From NCBI RefSeq assembly GCF_026015295.1, contig NZ_JAPDUW010000001.1, positions 1,550,001 to 1,614,000 of the forward strand: a DNA stretch of 64,000 bases, given 5' to 3'. This document shows positions 41,190-49,803 of this stretch, piece by piece. A program made the translations under genes and the position numbers. A model generated the notes under the pieces. It worked only from the letters and a program-made list of their open reading frames with translations, made no database searches and had not been told where the DNA came from. The stretch's first letter is position 1, and each line of letters begins with the position of its first letter. The stretch comes from Segatella copri (lineage in GTDB: Bacteria > Bacteroidota > Bacteroidia > Bacteroidales > Bacteroidaceae).

Positions 41190-41622
41190 CTATTTATGAA
41201 CAGATTTTTTAGGTAAAAAAGTGTTTTTGCAGCAAAATAGTCCAGATGACAACTGAAAACAACCGACAAATGGACTATTACACTCCGCTTGGCGCAATCA
41301 TCAGTGTCTTTGGAAGTGTAACAGTCTGAAGCTCTACAGGAGAATCAACAGTAAACTCAACTGGTAGCAACACTATAACTTTTGAAGAAGTTGATGGTTA
41401 AACGAGCCAAATTTACACTAACAATGTGTAATCTTCGTTCAAAACAGGGTACTTTACAAAAGTTTATTCGCAAAAAGTTTTGCAGTTTCAAAAAATATGC
41501 ATACCTTTGCGGTGACAGTTCTCACCACGCTTCCCAACTTGCACAGCGAACCAGGGTGGGACTTTTGCATTTTACAATCCCATCAAGCACATTTCTACAA
41601 ATGGCACTTAGCGGGATTGTTA
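41190..41622. other. Gene-free accessory DNA with a decayed frame
   Basis: A plus-strand frame from the ATG at 41270 reads MDYYTPLGAIISVFGSVTV, an in-frame stop, then SSTGESTVNSTGSNT and a final EEVDG stop near 41401. It looks like the remnant of a small gene that acquired a nonsense codon. From 41402 to 41622 nothing is recognisable except a plus-strand TACCTTTG near 41503 without a convincing ORF behind it. Confidence 0.35.
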
Positions 41623-41841
41623 TTATGCAGCCTTTCCATACTCATAAATACTGTCGCTGGCAAGGTCAATCTTGTCGTTCCAATAAACACAAGTTCGGCT
41701 GGTGTCCAACTGAGCTTGTTTAAAAAGGCCATATACATCCACTAATGCACGAAACGAAGGAAGCGTCTTGATGTCATCCTTCACATCGTACAATACTTTA
41801 TATCCATCATCGAATTCAACGAAAAGGAATAGGGACTCCAT
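41623..41841 (-). pseudogene. DUF2442 protein, N-terminally truncated
   Basis: 72-aa frame whose body (LFVEFDDGYKVLYDVKDD, then DKIDLASDSIYEYGK) matches the DUF2442 family, usually found as a small partner in toxin-antitoxin-like pairs. Its first residues (MESLF) are read from DNA that belongs, in another frame, to the hsdS fragment. The true N-terminus was therefore lost at a deletion junction near 41825-41835. Confidence 0.6.
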
Positions 41842-42010
41842 CTTTACAAAACGAGGAACTCTGAAAAGCATAGCCTCCTTGCAAAGCCGCAACTTCTTCT
41901 ATTTTTCCACTTTTCCATTCCCCCTCAAATCCTTGAAATCTTATTTTGGGTTCATTTATATCTTGTTTCTCCTTGTCATTTATTATTGTTATGTTTTGCC
42001 TTACCTTCAT
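41816..42010 (-). pseudogene. hsdS: hsdS fragment (type I restriction specificity subunit)
   Basis: 64-aa frame. From residue about 20 it reads EPKIRFQGFEGEWKSGKIEEV and GGYAFQSSSFCKDGVPI, the N-terminus of type I specificity subunits. It ends after IPFR in place of the next HsdS residues; a full protein has about 400 aa. It overlaps the YhcG stop by 35 bp, as in operons where a YhcG nuclease lies between hsdM and hsdS. hsdM and hsdR are absent here. Confidence 0.8.
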
Positions 42011-43004
42011 GCTGCAAATAGAACAATTGCTTCTGGCGTTCTATCTCCGTGCGAAGCTGTTCTTCTGTCGGCAGATAAGTCTTGTACTTTGTAGCAAAGA
42101 GATGGTCATTATCTTTGAGGATGGAATAACGTGCAATATCCTTGCTCGTCTCTGAACAAAGCACGATGCCGATGGTTGGATTGTCGCCTTCCGTATGCTT
42201 GAACTCATCATACATACGGACGTACATATCCATCTGTCCCACATCCTGATGGGTGATAGCACCAAGTTTCAAGTCTATGAGGACATAACATTTCAGCACG
42301 ACATTATAGAAAACAAGGTCTATGAAATAATCCTGTGTATCTGTGCGTACCAACTGCTGGCGTCCCATGAAAGCAAAGCCTCGTCCCATCTCCATCATAA
42401 ACTCCTGCAGGTGGGTGATGATGGCAGACTCCAACTCTTCCTCAGAATAAGAATCATCCTGCTTGAAGCCTAAGAACTCTGCCACAACAGGGCTTTTCAA
42501 TAGTTCAAACTGATGTGGTTCAGTCTCTGTCATAGGAAGCGAAGGCTGCACAAAATGACGTTCAAAGTATTGAGTGGAAATATTGCGGTCGAGCGTACGC
42601 ACGCTCCACATTTCCTTTGAAGCCATTTCGAGATACCAACGAATGGCAGTAGAGTCTTCCACACGAAGAACTTTTGTTATATGTGTCCAAGTAAGATTTT
42701 GCAATCGCGATTGCAAAATTCGTATATCACTGATTGTCAAGTAGAATTGGCGGAAATAAGCCAAATTTCTTTTGCTAAATCCTTTACCATATTGATGTGT
42801 CAATAGCTCAGATAATTGCGCAATGATCTGAGCCCCATACTCAGCACGTGCCTCACCATTCTGTTCTTCTTCCACGATGCGTCGCCCTATGTTCCAATAG
42901 GTCTCTATCATCTTATGATTGACGGAGGCATAAGCTTCCTTCCTGCCTTGCTCTATGATGGAGCAGACATCGGTATATAATCTTGTATTTGTCAATTCAT
43001 CCAT
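41976..43004 (-). CDS. YhcG/DUF1016 family PDDEXK nuclease
   Basis: 342 aa. N-terminal DUF1016 region (YWNIGRRIVEEEQNG, then YGAQIIAQLSELLTHQYGKGFSKRNL) and a C-terminal PDDEXK nuclease: QDYFIDLVFYNVVLKCYVLIDLKLG with Asp and the DLK (Asp-x-Lys) pattern. YhcG proteins often sit inside type I restriction operons in gut bacteria. The frame is intact although the neighbouring hsdS is broken. It overlaps the hsdS fragment by 35 bp and is preceded by a small gene (31 bp gap). Confidence 0.85.
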   Translation of the reverse strand: MDELTNTRLYTDVCSIIEQGRKEAYASVNHKMIETYWNIGRRIVEEEQNGEARAEYGAQIIAQLSELLTHQYGKGFSKRNLAYFRQFYLTISDIRILQSRLQNLTWTHITKVLRVEDSTAIRWYLEMASKEMWSVRTLDRNISTQYFERHFVQPSLPMTETEPHQFELLKSPVVAEFLGFKQDDSYSEEELESAIITHLQEFMMEMGRGFAFMGRQQLVRTDTQDYFIDLVFYNVVLKCYVLIDLKLGAITHQDVGQMDMYVRMYDEFKHTEGDNPTIGIVLCSETSKDIARYSILKDNDHLFATKYKTYLPTEEQLRTEIERQKQLFYLQHEGKAKHNNNK

Positions 43005-43035
43005 AACTTAAAGTCTTGTTCTTTGGCGATTTTTA

Positions 43036-43233
43036 TCAAACGTAGGCATTCTTCTTCCTCTGCAGTTCTCGTGCTTTGCCTGTTATCTCCATATTGTTGA
43101 GTGGATAACCCAGTCTCAAACACTCGAATATCGCTTCGGTCGCTATCTGCCTGTACTTTTCGCTCAGGCTCATAACATATTGCAGGGCGTTCCGTCCATC
43201 TCTTAAATATATAGTCGATAATTTTTCTTCCAT
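43036..43233 (-). CDS. Small hypothetical protein
   Basis: 65 aa. The frame reads MEEKLSTIYLRDGRNALQYV, then EAIFECLRLGYPLNN and GKARELQRKKNAYV, with predicted helices and a protein-like composition. The overlapping frame 42992-43300 is less convincing. A TAAATTTG promoter (minus, near 43260-43267) lies just upstream. It precedes YhcG by 31 bp. Function unknown. Confidence 0.5.
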   Translation of the reverse strand: MEEKLSTIYLRDGRNALQYVMSLSEKYRQIATEAIFECLRLGYPLNNMEITGKARELQRKKNAYV

Positions 43234-43258
43234 AACTCTTCATTATTATAGTTTTTGC

Positions 43259-43358
43259 TGCAAATTTACGATTTAATTGTGAAACAACCAAAGTTTTCAC
43301 TTCTTTTTATTCAAATAAAAAATCCCTGCCGTAGGAAGCCTTTCCTACAGCAGGGATT
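43259..43358 (-). repeat. carB downstream segment, copy B (original)
   Basis: The 100 bp directly downstream of carB, aligned to 36527-36626 at close to 90% identity. It carries the carB terminator and the minus-strand promoter of the small gene at 43036-43233. Direct orientation with copy A, 6.7 kb away. Confidence 0.8.
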
Positions 43359-43360
43359 TT
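43322..43360 (-). terminator. Terminator of the glmS-purF-carA-carB run
   Basis: AATCCCTGC with GCAGGGATT, and GTAGGAA with TTTCCTAC, form a stem with one bulge around an AGCC loop. It lies about 60 bp after the carB stop. A copy is found at 36589-36627. Confidence 0.82.
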
Positions 43361-43380
43361 TCTATTGGGAATCATCAAGA

Positions 43381-43417
43381 ATGACTTAACTGTCAATTCT
43401 TAACTATTAACTATCAA
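43381..43417 (-). repeat. Heptamer repeat after carB
   Basis: Directly after the carB stop the transcribed strand reads TAGTTGATAGTTAATAGTTA, the same heptamer type as in 3480-3553 and 10979-11052, without the AAGTTCA half. Confidence 0.7.
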
Positions 43418-46400
43418 CTATTTATACTCTCCCCAAGCCTTGATATCGATATCCTCGAGCTTGGTGGTGCAGAATGCATAGATGAATGCACTCGCCAGAC
43501 GGCTGTTGGTAATCAATGGCACGTTCAGGTCGATGGCAGCACGACGAATCTTGTAACCATTGCTCAACTCGCTGCTGGTCAAGTTCTTTGGAATATTCAC
43601 TACCATATCAATCTCGTGGTTGTGGAGCATCTCCAAAGCCTTTGGTGCACCGCCTTCTGCCTCCTCTGATGGCCAGAGCACACGGGTGTTCTCAATGCCG
43701 TTCTCGGTGAGGAACTTGCTACTACCACCGGTTGCATACAGCTTGTAACCATGCTTAACCAGCATCTGGGCAGCATCGAGCAAATCTACCTTCTGCTTGG
43801 CAGAACCTGTAGAAAGCAGGATGTTCTTGGCTGGAATGCGATGACCCACAGAAAGCATACTCTTCAGAAGTGCGGTAGATGTATCGTCGCCCAAGCAACC
43901 TACCTCACCGGTAGAACTCATATCCACACCCAATACAGGGTCTGCCTTCTGCAAACGGTTGAAGCTGAACTGAGATGCCTTGATACCTACATAGTCGAGA
44001 TCGAAGAGGTTCTTGTGTGGCTTCTCTACTGGCAAACCGAGCATTACGCGGGTAGCCAACTCGATGAGGTTGATCTTCAATACCTTGCTTACGAATGGGA
44101 ACGAACGGCTGGCACGCAAGTTACACTCGATAACGAGAATATCATTGTCACGAGCCATGAACTGGATGTTGAACGGACCGTTGATGTGCAACTCCTTGGC
44201 AATCTGACGACCTACTCGCTTCACACGACGAACTGTCTCAACATATAACTTCTGAGGAGGGAACTGGATGGTTGCATCGCCTGAGTGAACACCGGCAAAC
44301 TCGATGTGCTCGGAAATGGCATAGGCAATCACCTCGCCATTCTTTGCCACTGCATCCATCTCAATCTCCTTGGCATGTTCGATAAACTTACTTACTACCA
44401 CTGGGTGATCCTCACTCACGTTGGCTGCCAACTGCAGGAATCGCTTCAGCTCTTCCTCGTTAGAACATACGTTCATCGCAGCACCAGAAAGCACGTAGCT
44501 AGGACGAACCAATACTGGGAAACCTACACGCTCGATGAAGTTGTCGATATCCTCCATAGAGGTCAGGGCGCTCCACTCTGGCTGGTTGATGCCGTTGTTG
44601 GTCAACATCTGAGAGAACTTGGCACGGTCCTCTGCATTATCGATGTCCTTGGCAGCAGTACCCAGAATTGGCACGTTCTGTGCATCCAGGTGCATAGCCA
44701 GGTTGTTTGGAATCTGACCACCGGTAGATACGATGACGCCATGAGGCTGCTCCATCTCGATGATATCCATCACACGCTCGAAGGTCAACTCGTCGAAGTA
44801 GAGACGGTCGCACATATCGTAGTCGGTAGATACGGTCTCTGGGTTGTAGTTGATCATCACTGAGCGCCAACCCTCCTTGCGGATGGTGTTCAATGCCTGA
44901 ACGCCACACCAGTCGAACTCTACGGAAGAACCGATGCGGTAAGCACCCGAACCGAGTACGACGATAGAACGGTGGTCGTTCTCGAAGGTGATGTCACTCT
45001 TCACGCCAGCGTAGGTTACATAGAGGTAGTTGGTCTGAGCAGGATACTCTGCTGCCAGGGTATCAATCTGCTTTACTACAGGCAGGATGCCATAGCTCTT
45101 GCGCTTGTTGCGAACCAGGAGGGCAGCCTTGTGCATGTTGCCCAACTCCTGCTCTAAGCCCACGGCACGAGCTACCTGGAAGTCGGTGAAACCATAAACC
45201 TTAGCGGTACGGAGCAGATTCTGGTCAAGAGTATTGATATTGCACTTCTTCATCTCCTCGTCGATGTCGATGATGTGCTTCAACTTCTCCAGGAACCACT
45301 TGTCAATCTTGGTCAAGTCGTGAATCTGATCTACGGTATAGCCCTTGTGCATTGCCTTTGAAATCACGAACACACGCTTATCTGTTGGCTCGCGCAAAGC
45401 TGCATCGATATCATCGATTTCAAGCTCCTTGTTCTCTACGAAGCCGTGCATGCCCTGACCAATCATACGAAGACCCTTCTGGATAGCCTCCTCGAAGTTG
45501 CGGCCGATGGCCATTACCTCACCTACTGACTTCATAGATGAACCCAACTCCTTATCTACGCCACGGAACTTAGACAAGTCCCAACGAGGAATCTTACAAA
45601 CCACGTAGTCCAATGCTGGCTCGAAGAAAGCTGATGTGGTCTTGGTTACAGAGTTCTTCAACTCGAACAGACCGTAACCCATACCGAGCTTGGCTGCAAC
45701 GAAGGCAAGAGGATAACCGGTAGCCTTAGATGCCAAGGCAGATGAACGGCTCAAGCGGGCATTCACCTCGATAACGCGATAGTCCTCGCTCTTAGGGTCG
45801 AAGGCATACTGCACGTTACACTCACCCACGATTCCGATGTGACGGATAATCTTGATGGCGAGGGCACGGAGCTTATGATACTCAGAATTGCTCAGGGTCT
45901 GAGATGGAGCGATGACGATACTCTCACCGGTATGGATGCCCAGTGGGTCGAAGTTCTCCATGTTACAAACTGTGATACAGTTGTCGTAACGGTCGCGAAC
46001 CACCTCATACTCAATTTCCTTCCAACCCTTCAAGCTCTTCTCTACCAATACCTGTGGAGAGAATGAGAAGGCCTTCTCTGCGAGTTTGTTCAGCTCCTCC
46101 TCATTGTCTGCGAAACCAGAACCGAGTCCACCCAAGGCGTAAGCAGCACGGATAATGACAGGATAGCCGAGCTCGGCAGCAGCCTTGCGGGCCTGCTCGA
46201 TGTTCTCGCAAGCCTCACTCTTGATGGTCTTCACGTTGATTTCATCCAGCTTCTCTACGAAGAGCTCACGGTCCTCAGTATCCATGATAGCCTGAACAGG
46301 AGTACCCAATACCTTGACATTATATTTCTCCAGGATGCCCTGGCGATAGAGTTCCACACCACAGTTGAGGGCAGTCTGACCACCGAAGCTGAGGAGGATA

Positions 46401-46651
46401 CCGTCTGGCTTCTCCTTCTGGATGACACGCTCTACGAAGTAAGGCTGCACTGGCAGGAAGTAAATCTGGTCGGCAACACCTTCTGATGTCTGTACGGTTG
46501 CGATATTCGGGTTGATGAGCACAGTCTCGATACCTTCCTCGCGCAATGCCTTCAGGGCCTGCGAACCTGAGTAGTCGAACTCACCTGCTTCACCGATCTT
46601 CAAGGCTCCAGAACCTAAGAGGAGCACCTTCTTTATATTTTCGTCTTTCAT
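43418..46651 (-). CDS. carB: Carbamoyl phosphate synthetase, large subunit
   Basis: 1077 aa, normal for CarB. Two homologous ATP-grasp halves are visible: KKVLLLGSGALKIGEAGEFDYSG near the start, and a second SIVVLGSGAYRIGSSVEFDW near residue 560, with matching ATP loops. The C-terminal allosteric MGS domain has KHGYKLYATGGSSKF. With CarA it makes carbamoyl phosphate from bicarbonate, glutamine ammonia and two ATP for pyrimidine and arginine synthesis. It starts 11 bp after carA and ends the operon. A truncated copy is at 36630-36735. Confidence 0.96.
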   Translation of the reverse strand: MKDENIKKVLLLGSGALKIGEAGEFDYSGSQALKALREEGIETVLINPNIATVQTSEGVADQIYFLPVQPYFVERVIQKEKPDGILLSFGGQTALNCGVELYRQGILEKYNVKVLGTPVQAIMDTEDRELFVEKLDEINVKTIKSEACENIEQARKAAAELGYPVIIRAAYALGGLGSGFADNEEELNKLAEKAFSFSPQVLVEKSLKGWKEIEYEVVRDRYDNCITVCNMENFDPLGIHTGESIVIAPSQTLSNSEYHKLRALAIKIIRHIGIVGECNVQYAFDPKSEDYRVIEVNARLSRSSALASKATGYPLAFVAAKLGMGYGLFELKNSVTKTTSAFFEPALDYVVCKIPRWDLSKFRGVDKELGSSMKSVGEVMAIGRNFEEAIQKGLRMIGQGMHGFVENKELEIDDIDAALREPTDKRVFVISKAMHKGYTVDQIHDLTKIDKWFLEKLKHIIDIDEEMKKCNINTLDQNLLRTAKVYGFTDFQVARAVGLEQELGNMHKAALLVRNKRKSYGILPVVKQIDTLAAEYPAQTNYLYVTYAGVKSDITFENDHRSIVVLGSGAYRIGSSVEFDWCGVQALNTIRKEGWRSVMINYNPETVSTDYDMCDRLYFDELTFERVMDIIEMEQPHGVIVSTGGQIPNNLAMHLDAQNVPILGTAAKDIDNAEDRAKFSQMLTNNGINQPEWSALTSMEDIDNFIERVGFPVLVRPSYVLSGAAMNVCSNEEELKRFLQLAANVSEDHPVVVSKFIEHAKEIEMDAVAKNGEVIAYAISEHIEFAGVHSGDATIQFPPQKLYVETVRRVKRVGRQIAKELHINGPFNIQFMARDNDILVIECNLRASRSFPFVSKVLKINLIELATRVMLGLPVEKPHKNLFDLDYVGIKASQFSFNRLQKADPVLGVDMSSTGEVGCLGDDTSTALLKSMLSVGHRIPAKNILLSTGSAKQKVDLLDAAQMLVKHGYKLYATGGSSKFLTENGIENTRVLWPSEEAEGGAPKALEMLHNHEIDMVVNIPKNLTSSELSNGYKIRRAAIDLNVPLITNSRLASAFIYAFCTTKLEDIDIKAWGEYK

Positions 46652-46662
46652 CTTTTTCCTAA

Positions 46663-47748
46663 TTATTTAAGTGTTTCTACAAACTTATCAAACATGAACT
46701 CTGTATCCACAGGGCCTGAGCAAGCCTCTGGGTGGAACTGGCTTGAGAACCAAGGGTTCACCTTGTGGCGGATACCCTCGTTAGAGCCATCATTCATATT
46801 TACAAAGAGTTCCTCCCAGTCGTTGCCCAATGTCTTGGCATCAACGGCATAACCGTGGTTCTGAGAGGTGATGTAGCAATTGTTGGTTCCTACCATGCGC
46901 ACAGGCTGGTTGTGTGAACGGTGACCATACTTCAACTTGTAGATAGTAGCACCGGCTGCCTTAGAAAGCAACTGGTTACCCATACAGATACCGCAGATAG
47001 GCTTGCGGCTCTGACTGATCTGCTTGCGAATAATGTTTACTGCATCCTCGCACATATCTGGGTCACCAGGACCATTTGCCAGGAACAATCCGTCGAAGTC
47101 CATATCGGTGTAATCGTAATTCCATGGCACACGGATCACCTCTACGCCTCTGTTGATGAGGCAACGGATGATGTTTGCCTTCACACCGCAGTCAACGAGA
47201 ACCACCTTCTTGCCGGCACCCTCGTTATAACGGATAATCTCCTTGCAGCTTACCTGGTCAACAAAGTTTACACCCTCATAGTTAGCCTCAGGGATGTTGT
47301 CTAGTTCATCATCAAAGAGAATCTTACCCATCATCACACCATGTTCACGAAGCACCTTAGTCAACTCACGGGTATCGATGCCTGTAATTCCTGGCACCTT
47401 TTCTCGCTTCAACCAGTCGGCAAGACTCTCCACTGCATTCCAGTGGCTGTACTGCTCGCTGTAATCATTCACGATGATGGCAGAAGCATAAATCTTGTCA
47501 CTCTCCATGAAGGTTGGCAAACCATTCTCCTCAAAAGTAAATGGTGGCACACCATAGTTACCCACGAGAGGGAATGTAAGTGTCATCAACTGACCGGCAT
47601 AAGAAGGGTCGGTCAAACTCTCTGGATATCCCATCATGGCTGTGTTGAACACAACCTCGCCCGCTACAGGAGCGTCATATCCAAAAGATTTGCCATGGAA
47701 CTTGGTTCCATCGCTCAAAACTAAGGTTACTTTTTTCATATCTGACAT
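46663..47748 (-). CDS. carA: Carbamoyl phosphate synthetase, small subunit
   Basis: 361 aa. The class I glutamine amidotransferase Cys is in CGICMGNQLLSKAAG, and the His-Glu pair in SSQFHPEACSGP. The N-terminal CPSase domain begins TLVLSDGTKFHGKSFG. It supplies ammonia to CarB. It follows purF by 66 bp and carB follows by 11 bp. Confidence 0.95.
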   Translation of the reverse strand: MSDMKKVTLVLSDGTKFHGKSFGYDAPVAGEVVFNTAMMGYPESLTDPSYAGQLMTLTFPLVGNYGVPPFTFEENGLPTFMESDKIYASAIIVNDYSEQYSHWNAVESLADWLKREKVPGITGIDTRELTKVLREHGVMMGKILFDDELDNIPEANYEGVNFVDQVSCKEIIRYNEGAGKKVVLVDCGVKANIIRCLINRGVEVIRVPWNYDYTDMDFDGLFLANGPGDPDMCEDAVNIIRKQISQSRKPICGICMGNQLLSKAAGATIYKLKYGHRSHNQPVRMVGTNNCYITSQNHGYAVDAKTLGNDWEELFVNMNDGSNEGIRHKVNPWFSSQFHPEACSGPVDTEFMFDKFVETLK

Positions 47749-47814
47749 TTGATTCTTTTATTTCATACTTATAAGAGCAAATGAATTCTTCACTCTTCGT
47801 TCTTCTCTATTCAC

Positions 47815-49698
47815 TTATTTATGATAAACGTTTTCGATGTAGTTTACAAACGACTGGTTGCAGAGCTTCGTGCCGCCTGGGGTTGGATAATGACCGGTGA
47901 AATACCAGTCACCCTTGTGGTTTGGAATCGCCTCGCGCAAGCCCTCAATGCTCTGGAATACAAGCTGGATAGGAGTGGTCATGCCCTCTGGGCGAAGCAT
48001 CTCAACAATCTTCTCGTTGATTTCCTCGGTGCTGAATGGCTTGTAGATGGAGCGTACCGGATTGATCTGCTCCTCCTTTGGCTTTGCCAATTCTGCCTTG
48101 CAAGCCTCATAGGTCTGCTTGATAAGGTCTTCCATCTTGCGCTCTTTCAAAAGCTGGATGGCAGCACGGAACACGCAGAACTCTTCCAGTCTTGCCATAT
48201 CGATGCCGTAGTAATCCGGATATCGGATCTGAGGGGCACTGGAAACCACTACAATCTTCTTAGGATGCAGACGGTCGAGGATGCGGAGAATACTCTCCTT
48301 CAGGGTAGTACCACGCACGATACTATCATCGATAATGACAAGATTATCCACATTCGGCTCGATGCTTCCGTAGGTAACATCATACACATGGCTCGCCAGG
48401 TCGTTACGGCTGTTACCCTCGGTGATGAAGGTACGGAGTTTGATATCCTTCCATGCTATCTTTTCTGAGCGGACGAAGTCGCCGAGGATTTCGTATAATT
48501 CTTCTTTTGATGGAACATGATCGAGGTTGGCAATCTGCTCTATCTTGGTCTCATTAAGATACTTCTTGAAACCGCTCAACATGCCATAGTAAGCCACCTC
48601 GGCAGTGTTCGGGATATAGCTGAACACGGTGTGGTCTACATCATAATCCACAGCCTTCAGGATAGGCTGGGTCAACTGCTCGCCCAACTGCTTACGCTCC
48701 TTATAGATATCCTTGTCGGAACCACGACTGAAGTAGATGCGCTCGAATGAGCAGGCTGAATCGCCCTTCTGCTCCATGATGCGCTCGATGCTGCACTCGC
48801 CGTTCTTCTTCACGAGAAGCGCCGTGCCCGGCATCAGTTCCTGCACTTCCTCTGCTTCCAGGTCGAAGGTGGTCTGGAGTACAGGGCGCTCGCTGGCTAC
48901 TACCACGATTTCATCGTTCTTGTAATAGAACGCAGGACGGATGCCCCAAGGGTCGCGCATAGAGAACATTTCACCCGAACCGGTGATACCGCAAACCACA
49001 TAACCGCCATCAAAGTTCTTCATCGTGGTCTTGAGTACATTGCTCATCTTCACGTGGTCTTCTATATAGTTGGTGATATCGGTATTCTGCATCTCCATCG
49101 CCTTTGCAGCTACGAAGTTGCGCTCCACCTCTCTGTCCAGACGGTGGCCCATCAGTTCAAGCATGATGTAGGTGTCGCTGTAGATGCGAGGACTCTGGCC
49201 CTGCTTGGTAAGTTCCTCGAAGATTTCATCTACGTTGGTCATGTTGAAGTTACCACAAAGGCAGAGGTTCTTCGCCTTCCAGTTGTTACGTCGCAGGAAT
49301 GGGTGCACATACTGAATACCACTCTTTCCAGTGGTACTGTAGCGCAGGTGTCCCATATAAAGTTCGCCTGCAAAAGGCAGTTCCTCTTTAGCGAACTTTG
49401 CATCAGCAAGCTGCTCGGGAGTCAGGCTCTTGAAGTTGGCATTCGCCTTGCCGAAGATTTCGGTCACGGCATTCTTGCCCTCTGCACGCTCACGGAACAT
49501 ATACTCATGACCAGGCTTACCGCCCAGTTTGACACAAGCCATACCAGCACCCTCCTGGCCACGGTTGTGCTGCTTCTCCATCATCAGATAGAGTTTGTTG
49601 AGTGCATACATCCAAGTACCATACTTCTGCTGGTAATACTCCAGTGGCTTGAGCAATCTGATCATTGCTACACCACACTCATGTTTCAATGGTTCCAT
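47815..49698 (-). CDS. purF: Amidophosphoribosyltransferase-like protein, PurF (long form)
   Basis: 627 aa, longer than the roughly 470-500 aa of typical PurF. Cys8 in LKHECGVAMI is the class II amidotransferase nucleophile, exposed after a seven-residue leader. GGYVVCGITGSGEMFSMRDP marks the glutaminase side. The PRPP-binding motif VDNLVIIDDSIVRGTTLK lies in the phosphoribosyltransferase half. Role: first committed step of purine synthesis. A long C-terminal region beyond the PRTase is characteristic of the Bacteroidota form. It shares the run with glmS, carA and carB, all glutamine amidotransferases or their partners. Confidence 0.9.
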   Translation of the reverse strand: MEPLKHECGVAMIRLLKPLEYYQQKYGTWMYALNKLYLMMEKQHNRGQEGAGMACVKLGGKPGHEYMFRERAEGKNAVTEIFGKANANFKSLTPEQLADAKFAKEELPFAGELYMGHLRYSTTGKSGIQYVHPFLRRNNWKAKNLCLCGNFNMTNVDEIFEELTKQGQSPRIYSDTYIMLELMGHRLDREVERNFVAAKAMEMQNTDITNYIEDHVKMSNVLKTTMKNFDGGYVVCGITGSGEMFSMRDPWGIRPAFYYKNDEIVVVASERPVLQTTFDLEAEEVQELMPGTALLVKKNGECSIERIMEQKGDSACSFERIYFSRGSDKDIYKERKQLGEQLTQPILKAVDYDVDHTVFSYIPNTAEVAYYGMLSGFKKYLNETKIEQIANLDHVPSKEELYEILGDFVRSEKIAWKDIKLRTFITEGNSRNDLASHVYDVTYGSIEPNVDNLVIIDDSIVRGTTLKESILRILDRLHPKKIVVVSSAPQIRYPDYYGIDMARLEEFCVFRAAIQLLKERKMEDLIKQTYEACKAELAKPKEEQINPVRSIYKPFSTEEINEKIVEMLRPEGMTTPIQLVFQSIEGLREAIPNHKGDWYFTGHYPTPGGTKLCNQSFVNYIENVYHK

Positions 49699-49763
49699 CT
49701 CTCTATTATCCTTATCTTATTTAGTTAAATTTGAATATACCTATCCGAGGGATCCCCCTCCAA

Positions 49764-49798
49764 AAAAAGGGAAACGTCAAGAAATGACGAATCCCTTT
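49764..49798 (-). terminator. Hairpin after glmS
   Basis: AAAGGGA and CGTCA pair with TGACG and TCCCTT across a two-base internal loop, with a T-run on the minus strand. It lies 6 bp past the glmS stop and suggests partial termination before purF. Confidence 0.6.
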
Positions 49799-49803
49799 AT
49801 ATA

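Noticed and set aside
41497..41745. Plus-strand frame of 82 codons behind a TACCTTTG box
   Set aside because: Composition is not protein-like and it overlaps the DUF2442 fragment on the minus strand.
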